Origin: Ceratotherium simum simum
Taxonomy: Eukaryota; Chordata; Mammalia; Perissodactyla; Rhinocerotidae
DNA: 64,000 bases
Assembly: GCF_000283155.1 (NCBI RefSeq)
Contig: NW_004454217.1
Location: forward strand, 4,239,807-4,303,806
Reading direction: 5' to 3'
Part shown: in pieces, positions 49,521-58,250 of the stretch
How positions within the stretch are numbered: position 1 is the stretch's first letter
Layout: each line of letters opens with the position of its first letter
Notes under the pieces: model-generated
Told to the model about the DNA's origin: nothing
Databases searched by the model: none
Seen by the model: the letters and a program-made list of their open reading frames with translations, nothing else
Translations under genes and position numbers: made by a program

Positions 49521-50209
49521 TCACATTAACTTAACTATAGTACTAACATCAAAATATCACTCTGACAAAATGTTTAATCTAATGTATCTGTCCTGAATTG
49601 GTTGGGGATTAGATTATAGATCCCAGATAAACCTATTTAGAGATTGAATTCAAATTGCATGATTAAATTCCTTTCAGTGCATCGGAATAGCAATATATGC
49701 TCCAGAGCATATATTCATAAAGACAGATTGATTGGTTTATGCTCCAAGTGCTTGGACATTCAGGAGATTGAACTCATGGTATGTGCTTGATGTCTGGTTC
49801 CGAATTTGAATATCTGCATTTACTAGGGAATTTGCAAATTATATCTTGTTTTTTATATCACCCTAACTTGCCTTATAGGTGTCCTTCCAACTCTAGTTCC
49901 ATTCTCAACAATCCCATGTTTCTTCTGCAGTGATGCATATGTATGATAGAATGTGCTAGTGAATGCAGGCAGGGAGATCCCAGGTTGTCAGTTTTTGTCG
50001 TTGATCTTTCCTGTAGTTGATGCTGCTCAGACTGGCAGCCTGATATGCCAGGACCTGAAAGGGACTTCTTGTTTTTTTGTTTATTGTTTTTCATGGTGAC
50101 TATTTGGATGGCTAGTATTAGGTTTTATATGGAAACAAGCATCTCATCAATTCTGATTTATTTTCTCCATGCCATAATAAAGAAGAGGAAAGAATAACCC
50201 ATTCAATAA
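49521..50209. other. Intron with an 11-bp inverted repeat
   Basis: AATATATGCTC / GAGCATATATT with a 2-bp gap at 49692-49715; otherwise nothing. Confidence 0.5.
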
Positions 50210-50445
50210 ATAAATAAATAAATGCTAATACATATATACTATGTATCAGACACTATTCTAAATGCCTTGCATCTGTCAACTCATTTAATCTTCATAACAA
50301 CCCTACAATCATCAATCTCTTTTACAGATGAGAAAACTAAGTTTAAATAACCTGCATAAGGCATGCTAATGAGTTAGTAGAGTCAGAATTGAACCCTAGT
50401 ATAGTGCTGGAGTTCCTGCCTCTAGCCACTGACCAGGCTAACCAA
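50210..50445 (-). repeat. MIR SINE (antisense), near full length
   Basis: 'gacactattctaaatgcctt', 'catttaatcttcataacaac', 'ttttacagatgagaaaacta' and the head 'ctagccactgaccaggct'. Confidence 0.85.
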
Positions 50446-50761
50446 AGAAGAGCTCAAATACAAAAGATGGGAAAGAAAAGAAAATAGATTTTTCCAAGTA
50501 GTGTAAAGGGAATTTAGAGTTACATCGTGTGAGATGAGGACATGTAGGTTTATATGGTAGACATCTTGAAGTCTTTAAAGAACGCTCTAAAGAAGAGGTC
50601 TGAGAATGGCACTATCGTCTGTGTTTAGAGTACACTGCTAAGAGGCGAGGTCATTGGTAAGGTGCTTAATTAGAAAGCTCTCCCTGTGTTGGTTAATAAA
50701 ATCTGCGTCAAAGAATTTGACATTCAGACAGAGAAGTGGTTCTGTAAATCTGATTCCCCTA
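50446..50761. other. Intron, nothing recognised
   Basis: About 300 bp between a MIR and a MER5 with no signal. Confidence 0.5.
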
Positions 50762-50915
50762 GGCCAGCAGTAGGAACATCACCTGGGAACTTGTTAAAAA
50801 TGCAAATTATCAGGCCCCTCTACAGGTCAAGAAAATCAAAAGCAAAGCAATCCATGATTTAAGAAGCCCTTCTAGTGATTCCTGGGCACACTAAAGTTTA
50901 AGCACCACGGATTTA
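50762..50915 (+). mobile_element. MER5A-type DNA transposon remnant
   Basis: 'aacatcacctgggaacttgt', 'taaaaatgcaaattatcagg' and 'cacactaaagtttaagcacc'. Confidence 0.75.
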
Positions 50916-51684
50916 GAGAAACAGAGACTGAACTATGAAATTATTGAGGAGGTGGCTGAACTTGACTATAGACTGAGGGGGCAGAGTTTGGAATGGGGCT
51001 AAATTAAAAATCACATTACAGCTTATTATGTCTTTAGCACCTATCTAAAACATGTACATATGAATAATGATAATAACTTATATTTAGTGCTTAATATATT
51101 TTAGGAACTGATCCAATTCCATTACATATAGTGTTATGTTCTCCCACTACATTGTGAATACGTTAAAATCAAAAGAACATGAACCTATGGAAGACATTGT
51201 CAGCAACACAACTTGGTTGAAATATAACTGTACAAACAATATGACGGTGTTTGAAAGATAGCATATGATTGGTTGGTGCCAAAGCAATGCCCACAATACT
51301 CAAAGATGCAGTTATAGAGAAATCTCTATGACCCTGCCTTGGCGCTTAGGCAACAAATTTTACGTATGATATCGTAAATGAAATTTTTATTAAATAGGAC
51401 AAGAAAAGATAGAGACCATAAAATACTTCAGTCCCAAACACAACTAACCTTGACTGAGTAAATCTATTAAATCAAACTGTACATCCAGGCTTTAATTTAA
51501 GTGAATTAGGTACCGTGTTGGCTCATGGTGGGTTCCCACTACTCCCCCTTATTTGTTATATCAACATGGAGGTTCTAGGTAATGGTTACATTGACCGAAT
51601 TCACCAGTCAACATCGATGACTGAATTATGAGTGGTGGGAGATGAAAGTGCACTCCCAGATAAGTAAACTCTTCATAGATAAAC
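50916..51684. other. AT-rich intron, nothing recognised
   Basis: No exon or confident repeat. Confidence 0.5.
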
Positions 51685-51848
51685 CTGACTTTTCTGTAAC
51701 ATTATCACTTCTGTGGGCCTCAAGTTTATCATCTGAATAATAAAGAGATTGCACTGCGAGATCTCCAGGGATGCTTTTAGCCCTGGCATTTCTTTTCTTT
51801 TTATCTTTCTTTCTTTTTTTTTTGTTCTTTTTTTTTTGTTTTGTTCTC
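51685..51848. repeat. MIR-type fragment followed by a T/C-rich tract
   Basis: 'tctgtgggcctcaagtttat' and 'gagatctccagggatgcttt', then a T-rich pyrimidine tract 51,788-51,848. Confidence 0.5.
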
Positions 51849-52769
51849 AGTGCTCTTACTCTTCTATTCTGATCTTTTCTTAGAATACCCTTAGGGACCT
51901 GCAATAATCCAGAAAGGTAACAGGATCAAAGGTTTATCTTTACAACTTCACAGACAACACCCTCTTCTGAGTCTCTCCCTCTTTACTCTCTCTCAGTCCC
52001 AACTCAGAAATGCAGGTACATGGGTATGTGGGGCCTGCTTGCCTGTTCTTTGTGCTGACACCAGTAAAAATGCAAAATGCACGACTGACACTCTCCTCAT
52101 TTTTAATTTTTAAAAGATTGGTGGTGCCTGTGGGTTTTAATATACTTCTCCTCTGCTGCTTTTAGTGTTAATACCGAGATGTAAGAATTTCCAATTAAGT
52201 TTAAGAAAAACACGAAAAGGTTGAAAGTGTCTGCCTGACAACCATCCTGTTTCTTGAGACAGAAGGGTTGATTTTTGGAATACGAAAAAATAATTTGAAA
52301 CGACCTCTCCTTTTCCGTTTCTCCACACACTTCCCCTTCCACTCACTCTCCTCTTCTCTCCTTCCATTTCCTTTGTTTTGTCCCCTCAGCTTTCAAACCC
52401 ATCTGCCATTTCTTAGCACTGTTGTCTGACTTAGGCTACTTGCCTTCTTATTCATTATAAATCTTCAGCTGTGAATGGCCTGGGACAATTTCCCATCCAC
52501 AGCTATTAGGTTCTTTTGGTAGATCTCAGTTGCCATAGTTGTTAGAGGCAGGTGAGGGTTAACCATCTTCGAAGAGTTCTCACAAGTACAGGTCGTAGCA
52601 AATGGAAGATGCAGACCAACTTCTGCTACAGAAACAGACACTTATTAATAAGTAGGCACAAAATCTTATACCCTGTTCTGGAAGCTTTATGAAGTTCCAG
52701 CTCTTGGTTCTTTTAGGTGCCTGAAAAATGTCTTCCAAAAAATATTCCCCTGAAGCAAATATGGCATTA
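51849..52769. other. Intron, nothing recognised
   Basis: Pyrimidine-rich stretch near 52,310-52,390; no exon. Confidence 0.45.
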
Positions 52770-52955
52770 TTTCAGTGGCAGCATCCAGCTCATCATCTGT
52801 GAGAATTAGGCAACTAAGATCTGTTAGGAATCAATAATAGCACCTACTTCATATGGTTTTGTGATGATTAAATGAGCTAATACATTTACATCTCTCAGAG
52901 TTGTGCCAGTTACAAATGTGTTAATTCTTATTATTACTATTATTATGGCACCGTT
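52770..52955 (+). repeat. MIR SINE fragment
   Basis: 'gcacctacttcatatggttt' and 'gtgatgattaaatgagctaa' with an ATTATT-rich end. Confidence 0.65.
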
Positions 52956-53975
52956 TCTTACAGTAAAGGGTGAAAGACCTCTTAGATTTACATACTCTAT
53001 TCAAGTAGAAGGAAAACATGTCCATAAAATATTTCGGCCAATCCACATATCTTGAATGTTAATGATTTCATCAAAGAGAACCCACTCCTAACCTCCATTA
53101 CACCAATTGACAAGCCATTTATTTCACCAATGATAGCCTATTTCCAACATACATCATAATTAATGAACAAAGTCATATCATGATTGGAGATAATGATAGC
53201 TCAAGGCTTCTAGAAGCCACCTCTGGCTCTATAATTCTGGCTGAGATGTAGGAGCATAAATTCCTGATATAGGCAACCATCTCTCCTGGGATACAGAACA
53301 ACACTAACACACATTCATATCACACTGTCTATGCTGAAATATTGAAAGGTAAATTACAGGCAGCTGAGTACCATGTCTCCTCCAACCAATTCTTCGGTGA
53401 CCTATGAACAATTTATCAGATGCTGCCTCAGTTTCCTTTCAGTAATGCAATTCCAACCACAAGGACTGACCAGCTGAAGAGACACAAAGACTAGCACAAG
53501 CTTTATTTGCTCTATCCAGAACAGGCAGGTGTTTGCTCACAGACTTTTCTCCACTCTCTGGACAGAGAATTGCTCCTTGTTCCACCAAATTACAATCTTT
53601 TATAACAAATATTGCAGCATCAGTATCATAGTATCCACCCCAGCACCTCCTAGGTATCACAAAGGTGCCCTAGACATCTGCCTGAAATACTACGGCTACA
53701 ATTTCTTCTTTCAAGGCAGCCATAAATATTTCTTCTTTAGCTCTTGAGACTCCAGTAAAACTGAGATTTCTAGTCTATCCTTTCCCTAACCCTGCCTTTA
53801 TCTCCCTAGGCGCCAGACAATATAAGACAGACAGCGGAGCCTCTTCTTCATTGAATGGTCTTTGGAATGTTCATCAGAATCTATATTTATTCTATTCCTA
53901 TTGCTTTAATTTATACAAATCTCTCTCCAAATTCCCAGCTCAGTCCTTCCCTATTAATCAAAAGAATAACAAATA
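52956..53975. other. Intron, unassigned
   Basis: Few CpG, purine/pyrimidine skewed. It might be a decayed retroelement but nothing decisive is visible. Confidence 0.4.
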
Positions 53976-54586
53976 TAGTCAATCCCCTTTATTCACAGAT
54001 ATGAATTCACCTCCTCACTAAAATTCGTAACCCCTAAATCAATACCCATGGCACCATGGTGTTCATTAACACACAGCAGAGTGGCAAAAAATTTGAGTCC
54101 CTGACACCCATGTTCCCAGCTGAGGTCACACAAGGCAACACTCTGCCTGCTTGTTTCAGCTTTCATACTGTAAACAAGTGTCCTTCTTGTGGTCTATATA
54201 GTGCCATGTTTTTCACATTTTTGTGCTTTTTGTTGGTGATTTTGCTGTTTAAAATGACCCCTAAACATAGTGTTAAAGTGCTGTGTAATGTTCCTAAGCA
54301 CAAGAAGGCTGTGATACACAGAGGAAATAGGTATGTCAGATAAGCTTCATTCAGGCTTAAGTTATAATAGTGATGTTGGCTATGATTTCAATGTTAATGA
54401 ACCAACAATATATATTAAATAAGGTGTCTTTAAACAGAAAAACACATAAAACAAGGTTATATATTGATCAGTGGATGAAAATGTTCCAGGAACCTAACCT
54501 GTAGGAGCAGTGGTTCAGTATTCACTAATTTAGTGTTGCCGGTGACTGTTTAGACCATAATTACTGGGAATAATGAGAATTGACTG
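53976..54586 (+). mobile_element. Tigger-family DNA transposon, 611-bp deletion derivative with both ends
   Basis: Inverted ends AGTCAATCCCCTTTATTC and (right, reversed) AGTCAATTCTCATTATTC, flanked by TA on both sides (53974-53975 and 54587-54588), as expected for pogo-type transposition. Internal 'atgacccctaaacatagtgt' and 'gttcctaagcacaagaaggc' are the start of the old transposase region, now a remnant within a 95-codon open frame (54056-54343). Confidence 0.88.
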
Positions 54587-54599
54587 TATGTACTAAGAA

Positions 54600-54800
54600 A
54601 CTTACATTTCACATATGCTGGGCACTAGAGGGAGTACAAATGAAGATTTGACTCCGCTCCCCTTCAGGAATCCATCTACTTGGGGAGGGAAGGACAGATC
54701 AACACTGTACATGAGGGTATTGAAGAATAATGCAATGCTCTACGTTTCCTATAGATAGAAGGGAACTGAATGATTGGTGTAGGCTAATCAGCTTGAATAT
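54600..54800. repeat. L2-type remnant
   Basis: 'catatgctgggcactagagg' and 'ggagggaaggacagatcaac'. Confidence 0.45.
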
Positions 54801-54844
54801 GTTAGACCTGTATGGGAGGAAAGACATAATGCCTTAATTGTAGG

Positions 54845-55065
54845 GAGCATTTGATATATTTTAAAGCACTCTCACATTAAATATTACATCATATCCTTCC
54901 TGCCCTGTGGGATTGTTAGGAAAGATAGGAACATGACTATTTTATAAAGGAAGCCACGGAGCCTCAGGAAAAGGCTAAGTAACTAATGTGACATAACCAG
55001 TAAATGGCAGCGCCAAGACTGCAGCACAGGTTTCCTACCTCCTAATCCACTGCTGTATCCACACT
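54845..55065 (-). repeat. MIR SINE (antisense)
   Basis: 'aggaagccacggagcctcag', 'ctaagtaactaatgtgacat' and the head 'cctaatccactgctgtatcc'. Confidence 0.65.
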
Positions 55066-56775
55066 AACACTAGGAAATATAAAACTCAGAATAGGAACCT
55101 GGAGTCCTAAAACCACACTGTGGATTTTCCTCTACTTTTCCTTTTGAAGCTCTGCTTGCTATTTTAAAAATGAATACTCACAACCCTTGACTGTGAATTA
55201 AAGTACATATGCTAAAAAATAATGAAACGAAGAGGAAATGGCCCAGGGATAAGAGTGGGAACAGTACATAGTGGAAGGCGCTGGATTTGGGTTCTGTTGG
55301 TCTTTGAGCAGCTGTGGGAAGTTGGGAGACAGATATGGCATATTTAAATAGATAAAAGCACTTTCTAAGCCATTTCAATTAGGGAGCTGCTGAAGAATTA
55401 TCTTTTTAGTAGAACCATGTAAACTTTTGACAACAATGTCAGATGTTGGATTCCTACAGATTTGATTTGGTGGTGCCTGGACACTGTTTACATAGTGACC
55501 CTCAGAGTCCCAGGGTTAACTCTTTGAATGGACCAGGAAGCAATATACAAGTCTAGATGGCCACTTGGGTGAGTGGCTAATTTGAATCAAATCCTAGAAT
55601 TATTATTTTTTTCAATACATGACTTTTTATTTGTTGATATAAGGGATTAGACAGTGAGGAGCCTGTGGAAAGTAGTGCCTGTTCAGAGTTGTTTTCCTTT
55701 GTCTTTAAATAGGAATAAAGACAAAAAAAGTCCGGCCACTAGACGTGTCATAGTGGCTGTCATCTTTTGGAAACCGAGGAGTGTTTCAATCTTACCTGCT
55801 AGTCTCAGTAACTGTAGTCCTCCTTGTCAAGTGCACTTGCTGTGCTAGATTTTTACTCTTAGGTGTGTATTGGTTTTGCTGGTCTTTCATCCAGGATGCA
55901 TAGCTTCCAGTTAAAGACACTGCATTTCACCAATAGAATATAAATGTCCTTTCTTCCTTGGGGGCACTAGATTTAGGAATTTTTGTTTCGGATGCTATTT
56001 TCGTTATGAGACAGGATGAGAGAAAGGAAGAACTCCATCCTTATATAAGATCATCACAGCTGGGCTTCTGTAGAGGTCTTGGGGCTTCTTAAACATCCCT
56101 AAAATGTTTGACTGAAATACAAGCAATCTCATTCATACTGTTTCTCTCCTCTACTGTTCTCTTTCCAACCTGTCTTCTTTCTCCCTTTCATTCTCCCTTT
56201 TTCTGTCTCTTCCTCAGCTGCCAAATTCACTCATCCTTTTTCCTCCTTGTGTGTTTTGGTGCCCTGCACTTCCACGGCCTTATATGAGATATAATATTGT
56301 AGTGGGAACAAGGACTCTTTGTTAGGAGTAATATGTGTAATTAACAGATCATCAAAACTGATGCTTGAGTAGATGGTGTCAAGCCATATTTAGCAGATTG
56401 GGTTTGAACACCTGGCAGAACAAGTTTGGTCCAATAAAAAGAGCCGAATTCTTTCCCTTTTAAGAGCTCTCCAGACACTGGTTACATCTAAACCATAGGG
56501 GTAGAGGAAGGGTGCCATTTGCCATTGTAATTCAGACGGAGGGATCACCTGGTAGAGGAGGGAGTGTTGCTTTTTAGGTGTTCCCCGCATCGCGGTACAC
56601 GTGTCCCTTTGATGTGTGGAGAATGCATGGGAGAGGCAAAGCAGGGCGATTTTTGTGGGAAGCTAGACCAGCCTCCCTCGTTACATAGGCTCGTCCTCTG
56701 CATTGCATCCGAGCTTCGGTGATTTGCTGTTTGGAGACTGCAGATTTGCATAGAGCCCCTCGCTTCACCAGCCTG
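55066..56775. other. Repeat-poor intron leading into the beta promoter
   Basis: No interspersed repeat recognised. An octamer ATTTGCAT is at 56744-56751, about 180 bp before the CpG island. GC content rises from about 56,560. Confidence 0.5.
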
Positions 56776-56880
56776 TGTGGTTTTTCTTTTCTTTTTTCTT
56801 TTTTCCTTTTTCTTTTTCTATCTCCCCCCCCCCCCCCTTCGTCTGCTGCTTCTTTTTCTCAGTTCTCTTTCCCCCGTTCG
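56776..56880 (+). repeat. Polypyrimidine tract with a C14 run just upstream of the CpG island
   Basis: An almost pure C/T stretch: T-rich with C interruptions, then 14 consecutive C (56824-56837), then more pyrimidines. Such tracts can adopt triplex, or G4/i-motif, structures and are often polymorphic. It lies about 0.8 kb from the start codon. Confidence 0.8.
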
Positions 56881-56981
56881 ATCCCGGCTTCCTTCATAAG
56901 GGTGCACTCTTGCCTCTGAACCCCTCGCCGGGCGTAAGTGTCAGGAGGCAGCGGACGCGGAGATTGCCTCGGGAGCAGGCG

Positions 56982-57192
56982 ATGCGCGCTGCTGCTCCGC
57001 GCGCTGCCCGGGGGAGGCTGGCGCGAGCGGGCAAGCCGGCCGGGGCTGAATGGAGGGAAGAGGCGCCTCGATTGCATGGGGTCTGCTTCTCCCTTGAAAG
57101 GAGGTTGGGCCGGCGAAGTGGCCTCCCCAGTCCTCACACACAATGCTAAACGGATTTACCTAGTGGATTCGCGGTGGATGGCTGTCATGTAG
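56982..57192 (+). other. Three overlapping upstream ORFs in the beta leader
   Basis: ATG 56982 opens 55 codons to TAA at 57149. ATG 57050 opens 15 codons to TGA at 57097. ATG 57076 opens 38 codons to TAG at 57192. Whether they lie in the mature mRNA depends on the true start site. They are listed for their possible effect on scanning, not as peptide genes. Confidence 0.4.
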
Positions 57193-57393
57193 AAGTGAGG
57201 ACCCTCCGGGAGGAGCTTTAAACAATTTCCCCGCTCCCCACCCCCCGGCACGCACTCTCGCCCGAAACTCTTTGGGAGTATCTCTCGAGAACCTGGAGTC
57301 CTGGAAATCTGGGAGCAGCCGCCCGCTCCGCGCTTGCTGTTCCCCGGGGCTGCCTTTCCGGACAAGCCCCCATCAGCTGCATTCGCCTCGGCT

Positions 57394-57489
57394 ATGTTTC
57401 GGATTCTTTGGGGTGCAAGGCACGGCGGACTCCAGGACCCCGAGAAGACTGTCCGAAGGAGGGAGAGGATGGGTGCCCTGGCGCGGTGA
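57394..57489 (+). other. Upstream ORF nearest the NRXN1 beta start (31 codons)
   Basis: An ATG at 57394 opens a 31-codon frame that ends at TGA 57487-57489, 112 nt before the main ATG. A second in-frame ATG is at 57469. It is in a different frame from the main CDS. The peptide (starting [12 protein letters not shown]) resembles nothing I know. The likely role, if any, is translational control. Confidence 0.5.
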
Positions 57490-57601
57490 GGTTGCCGACC
57501 CCGCAGCCCACCCTGTGCCGCCCGCTCCCCGGCGCCCTCTCCCTTCTCCGCGCCCCAAACTTTGCCTCCCGCGGCGGCTGCCCCTGGGCGGGCGCCCCGC
57601 C

Positions 57602-57854
57602 ATGTACCAGAGGATGCTCCGGTGCGGCGCCGAGCTAGGCTCGCCCGGAGGCGGCGGCGGCGGCGGTGGCGGCACAGGAGGGCGCCTGGCCCTGCTCTGG
57701 ATAGTCCCGCTCACCCTCAGCGGCCTCCTAGGAGTGGCATGGGGGGCGTCCAGTTTGGGAGCGCACCACATCCACCATTTCCATGGCAGCAGCAAGCATC
57801 ATTCAGTGCCTATTGCAATCTACAGGTCACCGGCATCCTTGCGAGGCGGACACG
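57602..57854 (+). CDS. NRXN1: Neurexin-1 beta, first coding exon (beta-specific N-terminus, 84 codons plus 1 nt)
   Basis: Neurexin-1 beta is a presynaptic single-pass membrane adhesion protein that binds neuroligins and other postsynaptic partners through one LNS domain. This exon encodes only its beta-specific start. Residues 1-15 begin [15 protein letters not shown]; residues 16-24 are nine glycines; residues 29-48 are a hydrophobic signal-peptide core ([20 protein letters not shown]); the mature segment is rich in His (residues 55-67, [13 protein letters not shown]) and ends at residue 84 in RGGH. I recognise this as the NRXN1 beta N-terminus. The start is the first in-frame ATG, with G at -3. 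The exon ends on one base of a split codon before a GTGGGT donor, which fits the known junction where the next residue (Ala) comes from the shared LNS exon. The LNS, stalk and transmembrane exons lie beyond the window. No frameshift or stop is seen. Confidence 0.97.
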
Positions 57855-57860
57855 GTGGGT
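57855..57860 (+). other. NRXN1: Splice donor of NRXN1 beta exon 1
   Basis: The bases after the exon are GTGGGT. The intron is phase 1: a single G is left to combine with the next exon. No acceptor that could continue this frame into an LNS domain was recognised in the remaining 6 kb, as expected for a first intron known to be very long. Confidence 0.93.
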
Positions 57861-58040
57861 CTGCGATGCCAAGTTCTCGCGGGTTACTCCCTCGCTCCCC
57901 TCTTTCAACCCTGCGCTCGCTTCTCGGCCCCTAAGGCTCAGAGAAATGGGAGGGCGAGAAAGGGAGGTGCATTTGGGTGTGTTTGGTGGGAGCCACTTAT
58001 CTCTTTGAAGACAATAGAAAGGGGATGGGGAAGGCGTCGC

Positions 58041-58068
58041 GGGTGTTTGTGGTGAGGGGTGGGAGGGG
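58041..58068 (+). promoter_or_regulatory. Potential G-quadruplex in the start of the beta first intron
   Basis: Four G runs of at least three (58041-58043, 58056-58059, 58061-58063, 58065-58068) lie on the transcribed-sense strand about 190 nt after the donor. The first loop is long (12 nt), the others are 1 nt. Folding is inferred from the pattern only. Confidence 0.4.
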
Positions 58069-58250
58069 CGTTTCTTGTCGGGGTGCCGGGAGAGAGACGT
58101 GGGCACCTATTGAAGGACCATCCCTGGCCGTGCGCCTGGTCCCCGCGGGAAGGGGGCGTTACTAGCCAGAAGGTCACTCGGTGTGGCCGGATGGGGCGCC
58201 TCGCTCAGCTGAGGGACCTGAGCGCCAGAGAGAGGAGGGCTCTGCAGAAC

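Larger units (their letters stand above)
56900..57601 (+). other. NRXN1: Presumed 5' leader (5'UTR) of NRXN1 beta mRNA
   Basis: GC-rich sequence directly upstream of the beta start codon. The exact transcription start cannot be read from sequence; the left edge is a guess set where the GC-rich island begins. The leader has at least four ATG-initiated reading frames that end before the main start, so translation is probably attenuated or depends on reinitiation. The main reading frame is also open without a stop from at least 57272, but has no ATG before 57602. Confidence 0.6.
56930..58250 (+). promoter_or_regulatory. NRXN1: CpG island and internal promoter of NRXN1 beta
   Basis: CpG density and GC content rise sharply against the AT-rich intron and stay high across the beta first exon and about 400 bp of its intron. 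GC boxes are visible (CCGCCC near 57,315; GGGCGGG near 57,587). No convincing TATA box is seen; a weak CATAAG lies near 56,895. NRXN1 is known to use an internal promoter for beta isoforms within an alpha intron, and this position matches. A CpG-island, TATA-less neuronal promoter is the simplest reading. Confidence 0.85.

Noticed and set aside
50895..50915. RE1-like left half-site (AGCACCACGGA)
   Set aside because: It lies in a MER5A relic and lacks the right half-site.
54056..54343. 95-codon open frame as a possible gene
   Set aside because: It falls inside the Tigger derivative and contains only the decayed start of the old transposase region.
57373..57795. 140-codon minus-strand open frame over the beta exon
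   Set aside because: GC-rich shadow of the NRXN1 coding strand (proline-rich complement of the glycine run); no independent support.
57562..58008. 148-codon open frame in another frame across the beta exon
   Set aside because: Out of frame with the recognised protein, crosses the splice donor, and is only open because of high GC.
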